This document shows, one piece after another, positions 32,824 to 40,447 of a DNA stretch of 43,491 bases; position 1 is the stretch's first letter; every line of letters starts with the position of its first letter. The position numbers and the translations under genes are program-made. The notes beneath the pieces were generated by a model. That model saw only the letters and a program-made list of their open reading frames with translations, was not told where the DNA came from and made no database searches. Source of the stretch: Arcicella sp. (GTDB lineage: Bacteria > Bacteroidota > Bacteroidia > Cytophagales > Spirosomataceae); the NCBI GenBank assembly GCA_025354645.1, contig JANXML010000131.1, forward strand, positions 1-43,491, written 5' to 3'.

Positions 32824-33549
32824 ATGATTGACATATACACATTACTTCACATAGGAGAATCACATGAAAATTTTTGCGAGGATTTTTTAATATCAGAAGA
32901 ACTTATCAATGATAGGCTACTTTTAGCTGTTATGGATGGTTGCACGATGGGTAAAGAGAGTAGTTTTGCGTCTATGTTAGTTGGGAAAATTTTGAGAAAA
33001 ATTGTTAAAGAACGATCATTCCTAAATCTATCAGAAAAGGCATTAATTGAAGAACAAAAAGAGATTTTAAAGTCCCTTTTTGAACATTTAAAGGAATCTA
33101 AAAATTTACTTTTGCTTGATAAAGAAGAGATACTGACCACCTTAATTTTGATGATTGTTGATGTGAAAAAATCAGAAGGAGAAGTGATTGTCATCGGAGA
33201 TGGTTGTGTAAGCATTGACGGTAAAATAACTGAATTTGAACAAGACAATAAACCTGATTATTTAGGCTATCATCTCGGAGAAAACTATGAAGAATGGTTC
33301 TCTAAAAATACGCAACGACTTGATTTTCAAGATTTTAGAGACATATCAATTTCTACCGATGGAATTTGGTCATTTTCTGATAAAATCAGTAATCAGTATA
33401 AATTTGAACCGATCAATTATCTTCTCATTGATAAGTCTAACGGTGAAAACAAAAAAATGTTAGCCAATAAACTGCGAAGATTAACTGATGAATTGAACAA
33501 TAAGCCTTTGGACGATCTGGCAATAATTAGATTAATAAAAAACGGCTAA
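32824..33549 (+). CDS. PP2C-like protein phosphatase
   Basis: The protein has 241 residues. PP2C landmarks are read in order: ENFCEDFL near the start, LLAVMDGCTMG (usual form VxDGxGG), VIGDGCVS, SISTDGIW and the closing DDLAIIRL (DD-A-I/V). The metal-binding Asp residues in these motifs are conserved (D38 in MDGC, D of STDG, D of DDLA), but the overall sequence is divergent and shorter than average, and some acidic positions may differ. The likely role is Ser/Thr phosphatase in signalling. It heads a run with DivIC/FtsB, a tyrosine phosphatase and a DUF1684 protein. Confidence 0.75.
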   Translation: MIDIYTLLHIGESHENFCEDFLISEELINDRLLLAVMDGCTMGKESSFASMLVGKILRKIVKERSFLNLSEKALIEEQKEILKSLFEHLKESKNLLLLDKEEILTTLILMIVDVKKSEGEVIVIGDGCVSIDGKITEFEQDNKPDYLGYHLGENYEEWFSKNTQRLDFQDFRDISISTDGIWSFSDKISNQYKFEPINYLLIDKSNGENKKMLANKLRRLTDELNNKPLDDLAIIRLIKNG

Positions 33550-33556
33550 AACCTAT

Positions 33557-33564
33557 TATATTTG
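33557..33564 (+). promoter_or_regulatory. -7 promoter element for the DivIC/FtsB gene
   Basis: TATATTTG exactly matches TAnnTTTG and lies 21 nt before the ATG at 33585. No -33 element of the right spacing is seen. Confidence 0.45.
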
Positions 33565-33584
33565 TCATAAATAAATCCCTTAAA

Positions 33585-33893
33585 ATGAAAGATTTCTTTT
33601 TACACAAATACCGATTTTATACCATCACTTTCGCTGTTTTGTTGGCGTGGATGTTGTTTTTTGATATTAATGATATCTGGACGCAAATCAAAATGTACCG
33701 TGAATTAGGACGTTTGGAAGATGAAAAAAAGTATTACGTTCAAAAAATCAAGGAAGTAGAAAAAGAGCGAATTGAAGTGATGGGAAATAAAAAATTAGTA
33801 GAAAAATTTGCCCGTGAAAAATACCTCATGAAAAAACCACAAGAAGAAATTTTTGTGATTGTAGATGAGGATAATCAACCGATTGAAAAATAG
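33585..33893 (+). CDS. Septum formation initiator protein (DivIC/FtsB family)
   Basis: The protein has 102 residues, with a short cytosolic N-terminus, one membrane helix (residues 11-26, YTITFAVLLAWMLFFD) and a coiled coil (about 35-75, ELGRLEDEKKYYVQKIKEVE), then the conserved FAREKYLMKKPQEEIFVI end. This is the layout of DivIC/FtsB, a bitopic component of the divisome that pairs with FtsL. Its position next to a PTP gene is not diagnostic. Confidence 0.88.
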   Translation: MKDFFLHKYRFYTITFAVLLAWMLFFDINDIWTQIKMYRELGRLEDEKKYYVQKIKEVEKERIEVMGNKKLVEKFAREKYLMKKPQEEIFVIVDEDNQPIEK

Positions 33894-33978
33894 GGGTTAG
33901 GATTTTGGATTTAGGGGTTTTGTTTTGGCAATGAAAATCTCATGAAAAAATCCTAAATCCCAACCACTAACCCCTAAC
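33891..33978. repeat. Inverted repeat between the DivIC/FtsB and PTP genes
   Basis: Arm 1 about 33891-33922 (TAGGGGTTAGGATTTTGGAT and on) and arm 2 about 33948-33978 (CCTAAATCCCAACCACTAAC and on) pair imperfectly. The arms share the GGGGTTAGG motif with the repeat at 27093. The repeat starts in the stop codon of the DivIC gene and ends 5 nt before the PTP start. Confidence 0.7.
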
Positions 33979-33983
33979 AAAAA

Positions 33984-34478
33984 ATGTTAAAAATCTTATT
34001 TGTCTGTACTGGAAATATTTGTCGCTCGCCGATTGCGGAGGAGACATTTCGACGTGCGGTAAAAATGAGAAATTTACAGCGAGAAATTCAGTGCGATTCT
34101 GCCGCTACTCATGCGTATCACATTGGCGATTTGCCTGACAAACGGACTCGTCAAAACGCTGAAAGTCATGGACTTACGCTTACACACAAATGCAGAAAAC
34201 TGCACGGGGAAGACTTTTCTGTATTTGATTATATCGTGGCGATGGATCATCACAACATGGAAAATATCCAATCAATCAGCAATCGTTCTTTAGGCATTTC
34301 ACAAACCGACGAGACATGTTTTTTGTATAGAAAATTTGATAATCCAAAAGGTTCAAAAATATTAGAAGTGCCAGATCCTTACTATGGTGAAACGGCTGAT
34401 TTTGAGGAAGTTTACCAGATTGTGAGTCGTTGTGCGGAGGGTTTTTTGGATTGGTTGATGGAGAAGTATCGGTTGTAG
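33984..34478 (+). CDS. Low-molecular-weight protein tyrosine phosphatase
   Basis: The protein has 164 residues. The P-loop CX5R is FVCTGNICRS with the nucleophile C8 and R14, and the general-acid Asp is in VPDPYYG (about residue 132), both intact. The enzyme hydrolyses phosphotyrosine; in bacteria it often acts on capsule or stress regulators. No tyrosine kinase is nearby. It uses an ATG a few nt after the repeat. Confidence 0.93.
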   Translation: MLKILFVCTGNICRSPIAEETFRRAVKMRNLQREIQCDSAATHAYHIGDLPDKRTRQNAESHGLTLTHKCRKLHGEDFSVFDYIVAMDHHNMENIQSISNRSLGISQTDETCFLYRKFDNPKGSKILEVPDPYYGETADFEEVYQIVSRCAEGFLDWLMEKYRL

Positions 34479-34561
34479 AAATTATTAGCCACGAAGGCAC
34501 AAATTTTAATTTAAAACATGAGAGATTCAAATTATTTAGTACAACCTTAATATTGACAAAA

Positions 34562-35161
34562 ATGAATAAAATCATCTTAATAATCTTAATATTTCTAACC
34601 TTCAAAACAACCGCTCAAACCTACCAACAAACCCTCAAAAAACACCGTCAGGAATACAAAGAGGCATTTTTGAAGGAAGAACGAAGTCCAGTAAAGGCGG
34701 AGGATATGTCCTATTTTGATTTCTTTGAACTTGATTCAACGTTTCGGGTTAAATGTATTTTTACGAAAACAAACTCGCCAAGTACGTTCACCATTCCAAC
34801 GGTTGATGGCAAGCAAAAAGAGTATTTTAAATATGGCGTTCTGAGTTTTGAAATCAAGGGTGAAAAGATTCTATTGAATGTCTATCAAAGTTTGGCATTA
34901 ATGAGAATTCCGAAATATAAAAACTATCTTTTTATTCCTTTCAAAGATGTAACAAGTGGAAAAGAAACGTATGGTGGTGGACGATATTTAGATATTGAAA
35001 CGACCGATATTCAGACAGACGTTGTAATTTTAGATTTCAATAAGGCGTATAATCCGTATTGTGCATTTGGTGATGGATTTAGTTGCCCAATTCCACCCAA
35101 AGAAAATCATTTGAAAACCCGCATTGAGGCAGGAGAAAAAAACTTCAAAAAACCACATTGA
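34562..35161 (+). CDS. Secreted DUF1684 protein
   Basis: The ATG at 34562 gives 199 residues with a signal peptide ending TTAQ; a longer start at 34430 would overlap the PTP gene and is unlikely. The DUF1684 pattern is complete: YFDFFELDSTFRV, a PFKDVTSGKETYGGGRYLD block and the closing LDFNKAYNPYCAFGDGFSCP, PPKENHLKTRIEAGEKNF. The function of the domain is unproved. The conserved Cys pair in PYC-FSC suggests a disulphide or metal site. Confidence 0.9.
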   Translation: MNKIILIILIFLTFKTTAQTYQQTLKKHRQEYKEAFLKEERSPVKAEDMSYFDFFELDSTFRVKCIFTKTNSPSTFTIPTVDGKQKEYFKYGVLSFEIKGEKILLNVYQSLALMRIPKYKNYLFIPFKDVTSGKETYGGGRYLDIETTDIQTDVVILDFNKAYNPYCAFGDGFSCPIPPKENHLKTRIEAGEKNFKKPH

Positions 35162-35168
35162 GTGATGG

Positions 35169-35325
35169 AACGCAGATAACGCAGATGCTTCGCAACGCAG
35201 ATTTAAGAGGATTTTTTTTTGAGGTATCTAATTTTCCGTGTAATTCAAAATTGAGGTTTAAGTTCTCAACTTGTAAAAATCCTCTTAAATCTGCGTTGGC
35301 GAAGCCATCTGCGTCATCGGCGTGC
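35169..35325. repeat. Long inverted repeat, CGCAGAT family (copy 1)
   Basis: Arm 1 about 35169-35216 and arm 2 about 35276-35325 pair along nearly 45 nt with few mismatches; the core is AACGCAGATTTAAGAGGATT. It fills the gap between the DUF1684 and gpmI genes. A second copy of the family lies at 43163-43350. Confidence 0.85.
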
Positions 35326-35356
35326 CAACATTTAATCAAGCAAAAATAATAAAACC

Positions 35357-36883
35357 GTGGATAAAAAAGTATTACTTGTTATTTTAGATGGTTGGGGAAT
35401 AGCTGAAAAAGGCTACGAAGACCGTTCGGCGATTATTGCCGCCAAAACGCCTTTTTATGATTCCTTAATTGCGAATTATCCTCATAGTACGCTCGTAACT
35501 TTCGGTCCAGAAGTGGGGTTGCCAGAAGGTCAATTCGGTAATTCTGAGGTCGGACACATGAACTTGGGTGCGGGGCGAACGGTTCGTCAATCGTTGGTGC
35601 GTTTGAATGAATCTATCTCAACGGATATGCTTCGTCACGAACCCGTTTTGGTGGATGCCATTAAATATGCCAAAGAAAATGATAAGCCATTTCATTTGAT
35701 GGGATTAGTGTCGGATGGTGGTGTTCATGCCCATATTAGTCACTTGAAAGCATTATGTAATGTATTGAAAGACAATGGATTAAGCAAAGTTTATATTCAT
35801 GCTTTTACGGACGGACGGGATTGCGACCCAAAATCTGGTACAGGATTTATTGGCGATTTACAATCGTTTTTGAGAACATCGGTTGGTAAAATTGCCAGCG
35901 TAACGGGTCGTTATTATGCTATGGACAGAGACAACCGTTGGGAACGAATTGAGGAGGCTTATGACGTAATGGTGAAGGGCGAAGGCGTGCCTGTATGTGA
36001 GGAAGGAATCGTGGCTTTGATGAACGAATCATACGCAGAAGGCATTACCGACGAGTTTATTAAGCCTATTGTCATAACGAAAAATAATCTGCCCATTGGC
36101 AATATTCAAGAAGGCGATGTGGTGCTTTGTTTTAATTACAGAACCGACCGCCCGCAGGAAATCACGAAGGCTTTAACCCAAGAAGATTTCCCAGAAAATG
36201 GCATGAAAAAATTGGATATTCATTATTACACGATGACGAATTACAATAAATCATTCACAAATGTAAACGTCATTTTTGATGATAGTAATTTGCCTTCAAC
36301 CTTGGGCGAAATCGTGGCAAATGCGGGTAAAAAACAAATCAGAATTGCAGAAACTGAGAAATTTCCCCACGTAACGTTCTTCTTTTCGGGTGGACGAAAT
36401 GAAGTTTTTGAAGGGGAAAGCCGCTTGTTATCCAATTCTCCGAAGGTTGCAACTTATGATTTACAACCCGAAATGTCAGTGTATGAGGTGAGAGATTCTT
36501 TGTTGCCAGCCCTTAGAAATTCAGAAGCGGATTTTGTTTGTTTGAACTTTGCCAATCCTGACATGGTGGGACATACGGGTGATTTTCAAGCAGTTGTGAA
36601 GGCTTGCGAAGCGGTTGATGAATCTTTGGGAGAAGTCGTGACGGCAGCAATCGGAAGTGATTATTCCGTAATTGTATTGGCAGACCATGGCAATGCGGAT
36701 TACATGATTAACGACGATGGTTCGCCAAATACGCAACACAGTTTAAATTTGGTGCCTTGTATTTTGATTGATAAGGATAAAAAAGCCATCAAAAACGGGA
36801 AATTAGGAGACATTGCCCCAACGATTTTGGAGCTGATGGGTATTGAAAAACCTGTGATTATGACGGGGTTTAGTTTAGTTTAA
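35357..36883 (+). CDS. gpmI: Cofactor-independent phosphoglycerate mutase
   Basis: The protein has 508 residues, normal for iPGM. It converts 3-phosphoglycerate to 2-phosphoglycerate in glycolysis and needs Mn. Metal and catalytic residues are visible: D11 in LVILDGWG, the phosphorylated Ser S63 in FGNSEVGH, the GRDCDPKSG motif, and the C-terminal LADHGNADYMI and NTQHSLNLVP ligands. The start is GTG at 35357, chosen because it directly precedes the conserved DKKVLLVILDGWG; no nearby ATG fits. Confidence 0.97.
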   Translation: MDKKVLLVILDGWGIAEKGYEDRSAIIAAKTPFYDSLIANYPHSTLVTFGPEVGLPEGQFGNSEVGHMNLGAGRTVRQSLVRLNESISTDMLRHEPVLVDAIKYAKENDKPFHLMGLVSDGGVHAHISHLKALCNVLKDNGLSKVYIHAFTDGRDCDPKSGTGFIGDLQSFLRTSVGKIASVTGRYYAMDRDNRWERIEEAYDVMVKGEGVPVCEEGIVALMNESYAEGITDEFIKPIVITKNNLPIGNIQEGDVVLCFNYRTDRPQEITKALTQEDFPENGMKKLDIHYYTMTNYNKSFTNVNVIFDDSNLPSTLGEIVANAGKKQIRIAETEKFPHVTFFFSGGRNEVFEGESRLLSNSPKVATYDLQPEMSVYEVRDSLLPALRNSEADFVCLNFANPDMVGHTGDFQAVVKACEAVDESLGEVVTAAIGSDYSVIVLADHGNADYMINDDGSPNTQHSLNLVPCILIDKDKKAIKNGKLGDIAPTILELMGIEKPVIMTGFSLV

Positions 36884-36891
36884 GTTTTAAT

Positions 36892-36924
36892 AAAATGCCT
36901 CTTGTTATTGAACAGAGGCATTTT
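36892..36924 (+). terminator. Terminator after gpmI
   Basis: A perfect 11-bp stem (AAAATGCCTCT 36892-36902 with AGAGGCATTTT 36914-36924), 11-nt loop, and six T residues (36921-36926). It lies between convergent genes and may work in both directions. Confidence 0.9.
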
Positions 36925-36949
36925 TTATATCATTTATTGTTTTTCTGTA

Positions 36950-37138
36950 TCATTTACTGAGTTCATGATTAATTATATCCAATACCTCTTTTGAAAAAGT
37001 AGAATTTGAAAATAATTCCTGAGCTCGATCAAATTGTGACTTGAAAAGATTTTTACCATTAAACTTATCAAGTTTAGGGTCATAGATACTTTTCGTATGA
37101 ATAATTTTTGACTTTGTATTTAATGCTGTCGTTTTCAT
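36950..37138 (-). CDS. Small protein paired with the DUF6934 gene
   Basis: The protein has 62 residues and is basic, with a helical C-terminus (FDRAQELFSNSTFSKEVLDI). No family is recognised. The start lies 13 nt after the stop of the DUF6934 gene, so they are co-transcribed. A small partner next to a DUF6934 gene suggests a toxin-antitoxin-like or regulatory pair, but this is inference. Confidence 0.6.
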   Translation of the reverse strand: MKTTALNTKSKIIHTKSIYDPKLDKFNGKNLFKSQFDRAQELFSNSTFSKEVLDIINHELSK

Positions 37139-37151
37139 GACACTAAAATAA

Positions 37152-37625
37152 CTATCTTTTTCGGATTATCAAAAAAGCATCATAGTTTTTACCTTTTTCA
37201 AATAATTCAAATTGGGAGTTAAATCGCCCTGCAACATAAGCGATTCCATTAATTTCGTTCCAATAACGTTCAATTTTCTTTTGATAAAGATATGTTCTAC
37301 TAACAGAACTCCCTGTAAGAAAGAGGTTAGCTTGGGGATAACTTTCCCAAAAACTAAAAGTAGTATCTGCGACAGTGGATAAAATCATTTCCATATCGCC
37401 ATTATTACTCGTTATTTGGTCGCTAAAATCATCTGTTCCAGTAATTCTATCGCCAAAAGCTAAATTATAAACTTCTATTTGTGGGGGTAAGCCTAACTGC
37501 ATTAAGTTATGTGGAGAAAGTGGTTGATATTGTACCACTTTTTCAATACTTGCTTTTCCGATACTATTAAAGAAATATTTTAATCCGTCACTTTCATTAG
37601 TGGTTTGGTATTTTTCTATTTTCAT
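37152..37625 (-). CDS. DUF6934-family protein
   Basis: The protein has 157 residues. Family landmarks are YFFNSIGK near residue 18, VYNLAFGDRI, ITSNNGDMEMILSTVADTTFSF (the NNGDM block), NLFLTGSSVSRTYLYQKKI and the closing GKNYDAFLIIRK. These are Bacteroidota-restricted proteins of unknown function that usually stand beside a small gene, as here. A good -7 element lies 21 nt upstream on the same strand. Confidence 0.8.
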   Translation of the reverse strand: MKIEKYQTTNESDGLKYFFNSIGKASIEKVVQYQPLSPHNLMQLGLPPQIEVYNLAFGDRITGTDDFSDQITSNNGDMEMILSTVADTTFSFWESYPQANLFLTGSSVSRTYLYQKKIERYWNEINGIAYVAGRFNSQFELFEKGKNYDAFLIIRKR

Positions 37626-37645
37626 AGTTGTCTTTTAGTTTCGTT

Positions 37646-37653
37646 CAAAGATA
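37646..37653 (-). promoter_or_regulatory. -7 element for the DUF6934 unit
   Basis: On the minus strand this reads TATCTTTG, an exact match to TAnnTTTG, about 21 nt before the ATG at 37625. The rest of the 325-nt divergent gap (37626-37950) is AT-rich with no gene. Confidence 0.55.
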
Positions 37654-37921
37654 GCTAATTAAAAAAATCCTTTGGTTTTATCTGGTGCAAAGTAGTGGTA
37701 ATAGCGTGTTATAAGCATTTATTTAAGTTTTGGTAGAGATATTTAAATTTAAAAACAAAAAGATACAAATATTGTGGTAATTATTTTTATAGAAAAAGTC
37801 ATATTAGGATTAAAAATGTAAAACTCAAAAACTTTACGATATTTTCAACTCAAAATAATACAAGGATATATTTGGGAGATTTATTCACCCACATTTAACA
37901 ATTCCGTAACATTGACATTGG

Positions 37922-37929
37922 TAACTTTG
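37922..37929 (+). promoter_or_regulatory. -7 element for the OmpR-type regulator
   Basis: TAACTTTG exactly matches TAnnTTTG and lies 22 nt before the ATG at 37951. An upstream in-frame start at 37912 would precede this element and so is rejected. Confidence 0.55.
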
Positions 37930-37950
37930 CACAGTAATCTCAACAACTTT

Positions 37951-38652
37951 ATGGCAAACAACAACTTACCGACAACTTCTAAAATTTTATTAGTTGATGA
38001 TGATGCAGACATTATTGAACTCTTAGAATATAATCTCAAAAAAGAAGGTTATGAAACGGCTTCGGCAAATGATGGCGTTCAAGCAGTCGAAGTAGCTAAA
38101 ACTTTTAAGCCTGATTTGATTCTTTTGGACGTGATGATGCCCCGTCAAGATGGTATTGAAACTGCCAGACAACTACGCCAACTCCCTGATTTTAAGGATA
38201 CTTACATTCTTTTCTTAACTGCTCGTGCCGAAGAATATACCGAGGTTGCAGCTTTTGATGTTGGGGCTGATGATTATATCGTGAAACCCATTAAACCCCG
38301 TGCTTTGGTGAGTCGGATTAAGGCAGTTTTACGTCGTGATGTGCAACAAATTGAAAGTGATTCTGTGATTGAAATTGGGCAATTAGTGATTAACAGAACC
38401 AATTATAGTGTTAATAATAATGGTGTTAATTTAGTAATGCCCAAAAAGGAATTTGAGTTATTATCGTTCTTGGCAAAACATCCAAATAAGGTTTTTAATC
38501 GGGATGAATTGTTGGAAAAAGTTTGGGGCGTTGATGTTTATGTGGTCGAACGCACCGTTGATGTGCATATTCGTAAGTTACGTGAAAAAATCCCCGAACA
38601 TTATATAAAAACCTTGAAGGGCGTAGGATATATGTTTTCTATTGAGGAATAA
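37951..38652 (+). CDS. OmpR/PhoB-type response regulator
   Basis: The protein has 233 residues. The receiver domain (about 10-125) has the acidic pocket DDD (residues 16-18), the phosphorylation site D60 in LILLDVMMP, and the conserved Lys in DYIVKPIKP. The C-terminal winged-helix DNA-binding domain (about 140-233) has KKEFELLSFLAKHP, the RDELLEKVWG recognition region and VDVHIRKLREKI. No histidine kinase gene is adjacent. A -7 promoter element precedes the ATG. Confidence 0.95.
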   Translation: MANNNLPTTSKILLVDDDADIIELLEYNLKKEGYETASANDGVQAVEVAKTFKPDLILLDVMMPRQDGIETARQLRQLPDFKDTYILFLTARAEEYTEVAAFDVGADDYIVKPIKPRALVSRIKAVLRRDVQQIESDSVIEIGQLVINRTNYSVNNNGVNLVMPKKEFELLSFLAKHPNKVFNRDELLEKVWGVDVYVVERTVDVHIRKLREKIPEHYIKTLKGVGYMFSIEE

Positions 38653-38693
38653 ATTATTAACTTGCATAGTCGCTTTGTTTTCCTTACTTGATT

Positions 38694-40226
38694 ATGCTGA
38701 TAAAATTTATTCAAACTTGCTTCTTCACGTTGCTTACTTTTCTTGGTTGTTATGCCCAAAAACAACGTCTGTTAAGTAATTCTCCAAAATATGAATTTCG
38801 TGCGGCTTGGATTGCCACCGTTGAAAATATTGATTGGCCCCAAAAGGGACAGTACAACTCCGACCTCCAAAAAAAGGATTTTATCAGGATTTTAGATGAA
38901 CACAAACGTTCAAATCTCAATGCCGTCATGGTGCAAGTGCGTGATGCTTGCGACTCCTATTATGCCCGAAGCGTTGAACCTTGGTCGGAATTTCTGACGG
39001 GCGTGCAAGGCAAATTTCCCAACCCTTTTTATGATCCCATGAGTTTTATGATTACGGAAGCCCATGACCGTAATTTAGAATTTCACGCTTGGTTAAATCT
39101 TAATCGAGCCACTTTCAGAAGGGCAACGAGTGTCACGCCCGACCATATCAGTAACCGAAAACCAGAATGGATTTTGACGTATGATGGACAGAAATTATTA
39201 AATTTCGGCATTCCAGAGGTTCGAGATTATATTACAAATGTCGTTACCGAAATCGTTAAACATTACGACGTTGATGGCATTCATTTCGATGATTATTTCT
39301 ATCCCTATCAAGTAACAGGGCAATCTTTAAAGGATTCTGAGACTTTCAAAAAGTACGGAAACGGCTTTGCAAATATTGAAGATTGGCGGAGAAATAATAC
39401 TGATTTATTAATATTTCAAATAAGCGAAGCTATCAAAAAAACAAAACCCTACGTCAAATTTGGGATTAGTCCTTTTGGCGTTTGGAAGAATTACAGTCCA
39501 CAAACACCCGACGGTTCGCATACACAAGCAGGACAGACTTCCTACGGGCATTTATACGCCGATACCCGCAATTGGTTGCAACAAGGTTGGATAGATTATA
39601 TTGCCCCACAGATTTATTTCGACCGCAAACATCCCAAAGTTGCTTATGGTGAATTATCAAAATGGTGGATGGAAAATGCCTTTGGGAAACACCTTTACAT
39701 CGGGCATGGCATTTATAAAATTAAATCGGGTTGGAGTTTGACGGAAGCACCTTCTCAAATTCGTTTAGATAGACAATTTAAGCAAATTGATGGAGGAATA
39801 TTTTTTAGTTCAAAATCATTAACCGAAAATTACGGTGGTTTTCAGGATTCTTTACGAACAGACTTATTCAGAAGACCTGCCATTGTGCCAACGATGCCTT
39901 GGAAAGATAACGTTGCTCCATTGGCTCCGCAAAAGGTTTTTGTAACAAGAAACCCAATCGGAAATCCTATTTTAACGTGGCAACCTGGCGAACCCGCAAG
40001 CGATGGAAATGAGAACACTTATTTTGCTGTATATCGTTTTGAAAGAGCTGAAAAGCCTGATTTTCAGCGAGTTGAAAAAATGATTTATATTGGAAGACAA
40101 AATACTTTTACGGATTCAACGGCAGAAAAAGCTCGTGGATATGTCTATCATGTAACATCATTTGACCGTTTGCACAATGAATCTGAAACCTCTGCGACCG
40201 CTTTGATTGAATATGGGGGGAAGTAG
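38694..40226 (+). CDS. Secreted GHL10-family glycoside hydrolase-like protein
   Basis: The ATG at 38694 gives 510 residues with a signal peptide (MLIKFIQTCFFTLLTFLGCYAQ). The TIM-barrel GHL10 (YngK-like, former DUF187) landmarks are EFRAAWIATVENIDWP, NAVMVQVRDACDSYYA, FHAWLNLNRATF, the acidic GIHFDDYFYPY and the APQIYFDRKHP block. A fibronectin-like or Ig-like end (about 405-510) follows. The family is proposed to act on peptidoglycan or other glycans. It starts 41 nt after the regulator gene and may be read through from it. Confidence 0.9.
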   Translation: MLIKFIQTCFFTLLTFLGCYAQKQRLLSNSPKYEFRAAWIATVENIDWPQKGQYNSDLQKKDFIRILDEHKRSNLNAVMVQVRDACDSYYARSVEPWSEFLTGVQGKFPNPFYDPMSFMITEAHDRNLEFHAWLNLNRATFRRATSVTPDHISNRKPEWILTYDGQKLLNFGIPEVRDYITNVVTEIVKHYDVDGIHFDDYFYPYQVTGQSLKDSETFKKYGNGFANIEDWRRNNTDLLIFQISEAIKKTKPYVKFGISPFGVWKNYSPQTPDGSHTQAGQTSYGHLYADTRNWLQQGWIDYIAPQIYFDRKHPKVAYGELSKWWMENAFGKHLYIGHGIYKIKSGWSLTEAPSQIRLDRQFKQIDGGIFFSSKSLTENYGGFQDSLRTDLFRRPAIVPTMPWKDNVAPLAPQKVFVTRNPIGNPILTWQPGEPASDGNENTYFAVYRFERAEKPDFQRVEKMIYIGRQNTFTDSTAEKARGYVYHVTSFDRLHNESETSATALIEYGGK

Positions 40227-40229
40227 ATT

Positions 40230-40366
40230 TTAGGTAAGTGGTCGTAGGTATGAGGTATTTTCAGTATAACACAGTCAATATTAATGGATTAAATCACGAC
40301 TTGAGTATAAATCAATGAGATTGCCAGCACCTTATACTTACAACCTATGACCTCATACCTAATAAG
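40230..40366. repeat. Inverted repeat between the GHL10 and histidine kinase genes
   Basis: Arm 1 about 40230-40260 (TTAGGTAAGTGGTCGTAGGT and on) and arm 2 about 40329-40366 pair imperfectly; the shared core is GTAGGTATGAGGT, as in the gap upstream of 7867. The gap 40227-40447 holds no gene. Confidence 0.7.
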
Positions 40367-40386
40367 AAAATACTACTTTTTCAGTA

Positions 40387-40417
40387 TTTTGTTTTGAGAT
40401 AATTACACCGATATTTG
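40387..40417 (+). promoter_or_regulatory. Candidate promoter for the TPR histidine kinase gene
   Basis: TTTTG (40387-40391), 18-nt spacer, then GATATTTG (40410-40417), one mismatch from TAnnTTTG. The ATG at 40448 is 30 nt downstream. Confidence 0.4.
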
Positions 40418-40447
40418 GGTATTATTTTTATCCCAAACGTTTATCTC

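Noticed and set aside
34430-34561. Upstream start for the DUF1684 gene inside the PTP gene
   Set aside because: It would place 44 residues before a clear signal peptide and overlap the PTP coding end by 49 nt.
35158-35349. A 63-codon plus-strand frame between DUF1684 and gpmI genes
   Set aside because: It runs through both arms of the inverted repeat, overlaps the DUF1684 stop and shows no protein-like pattern.
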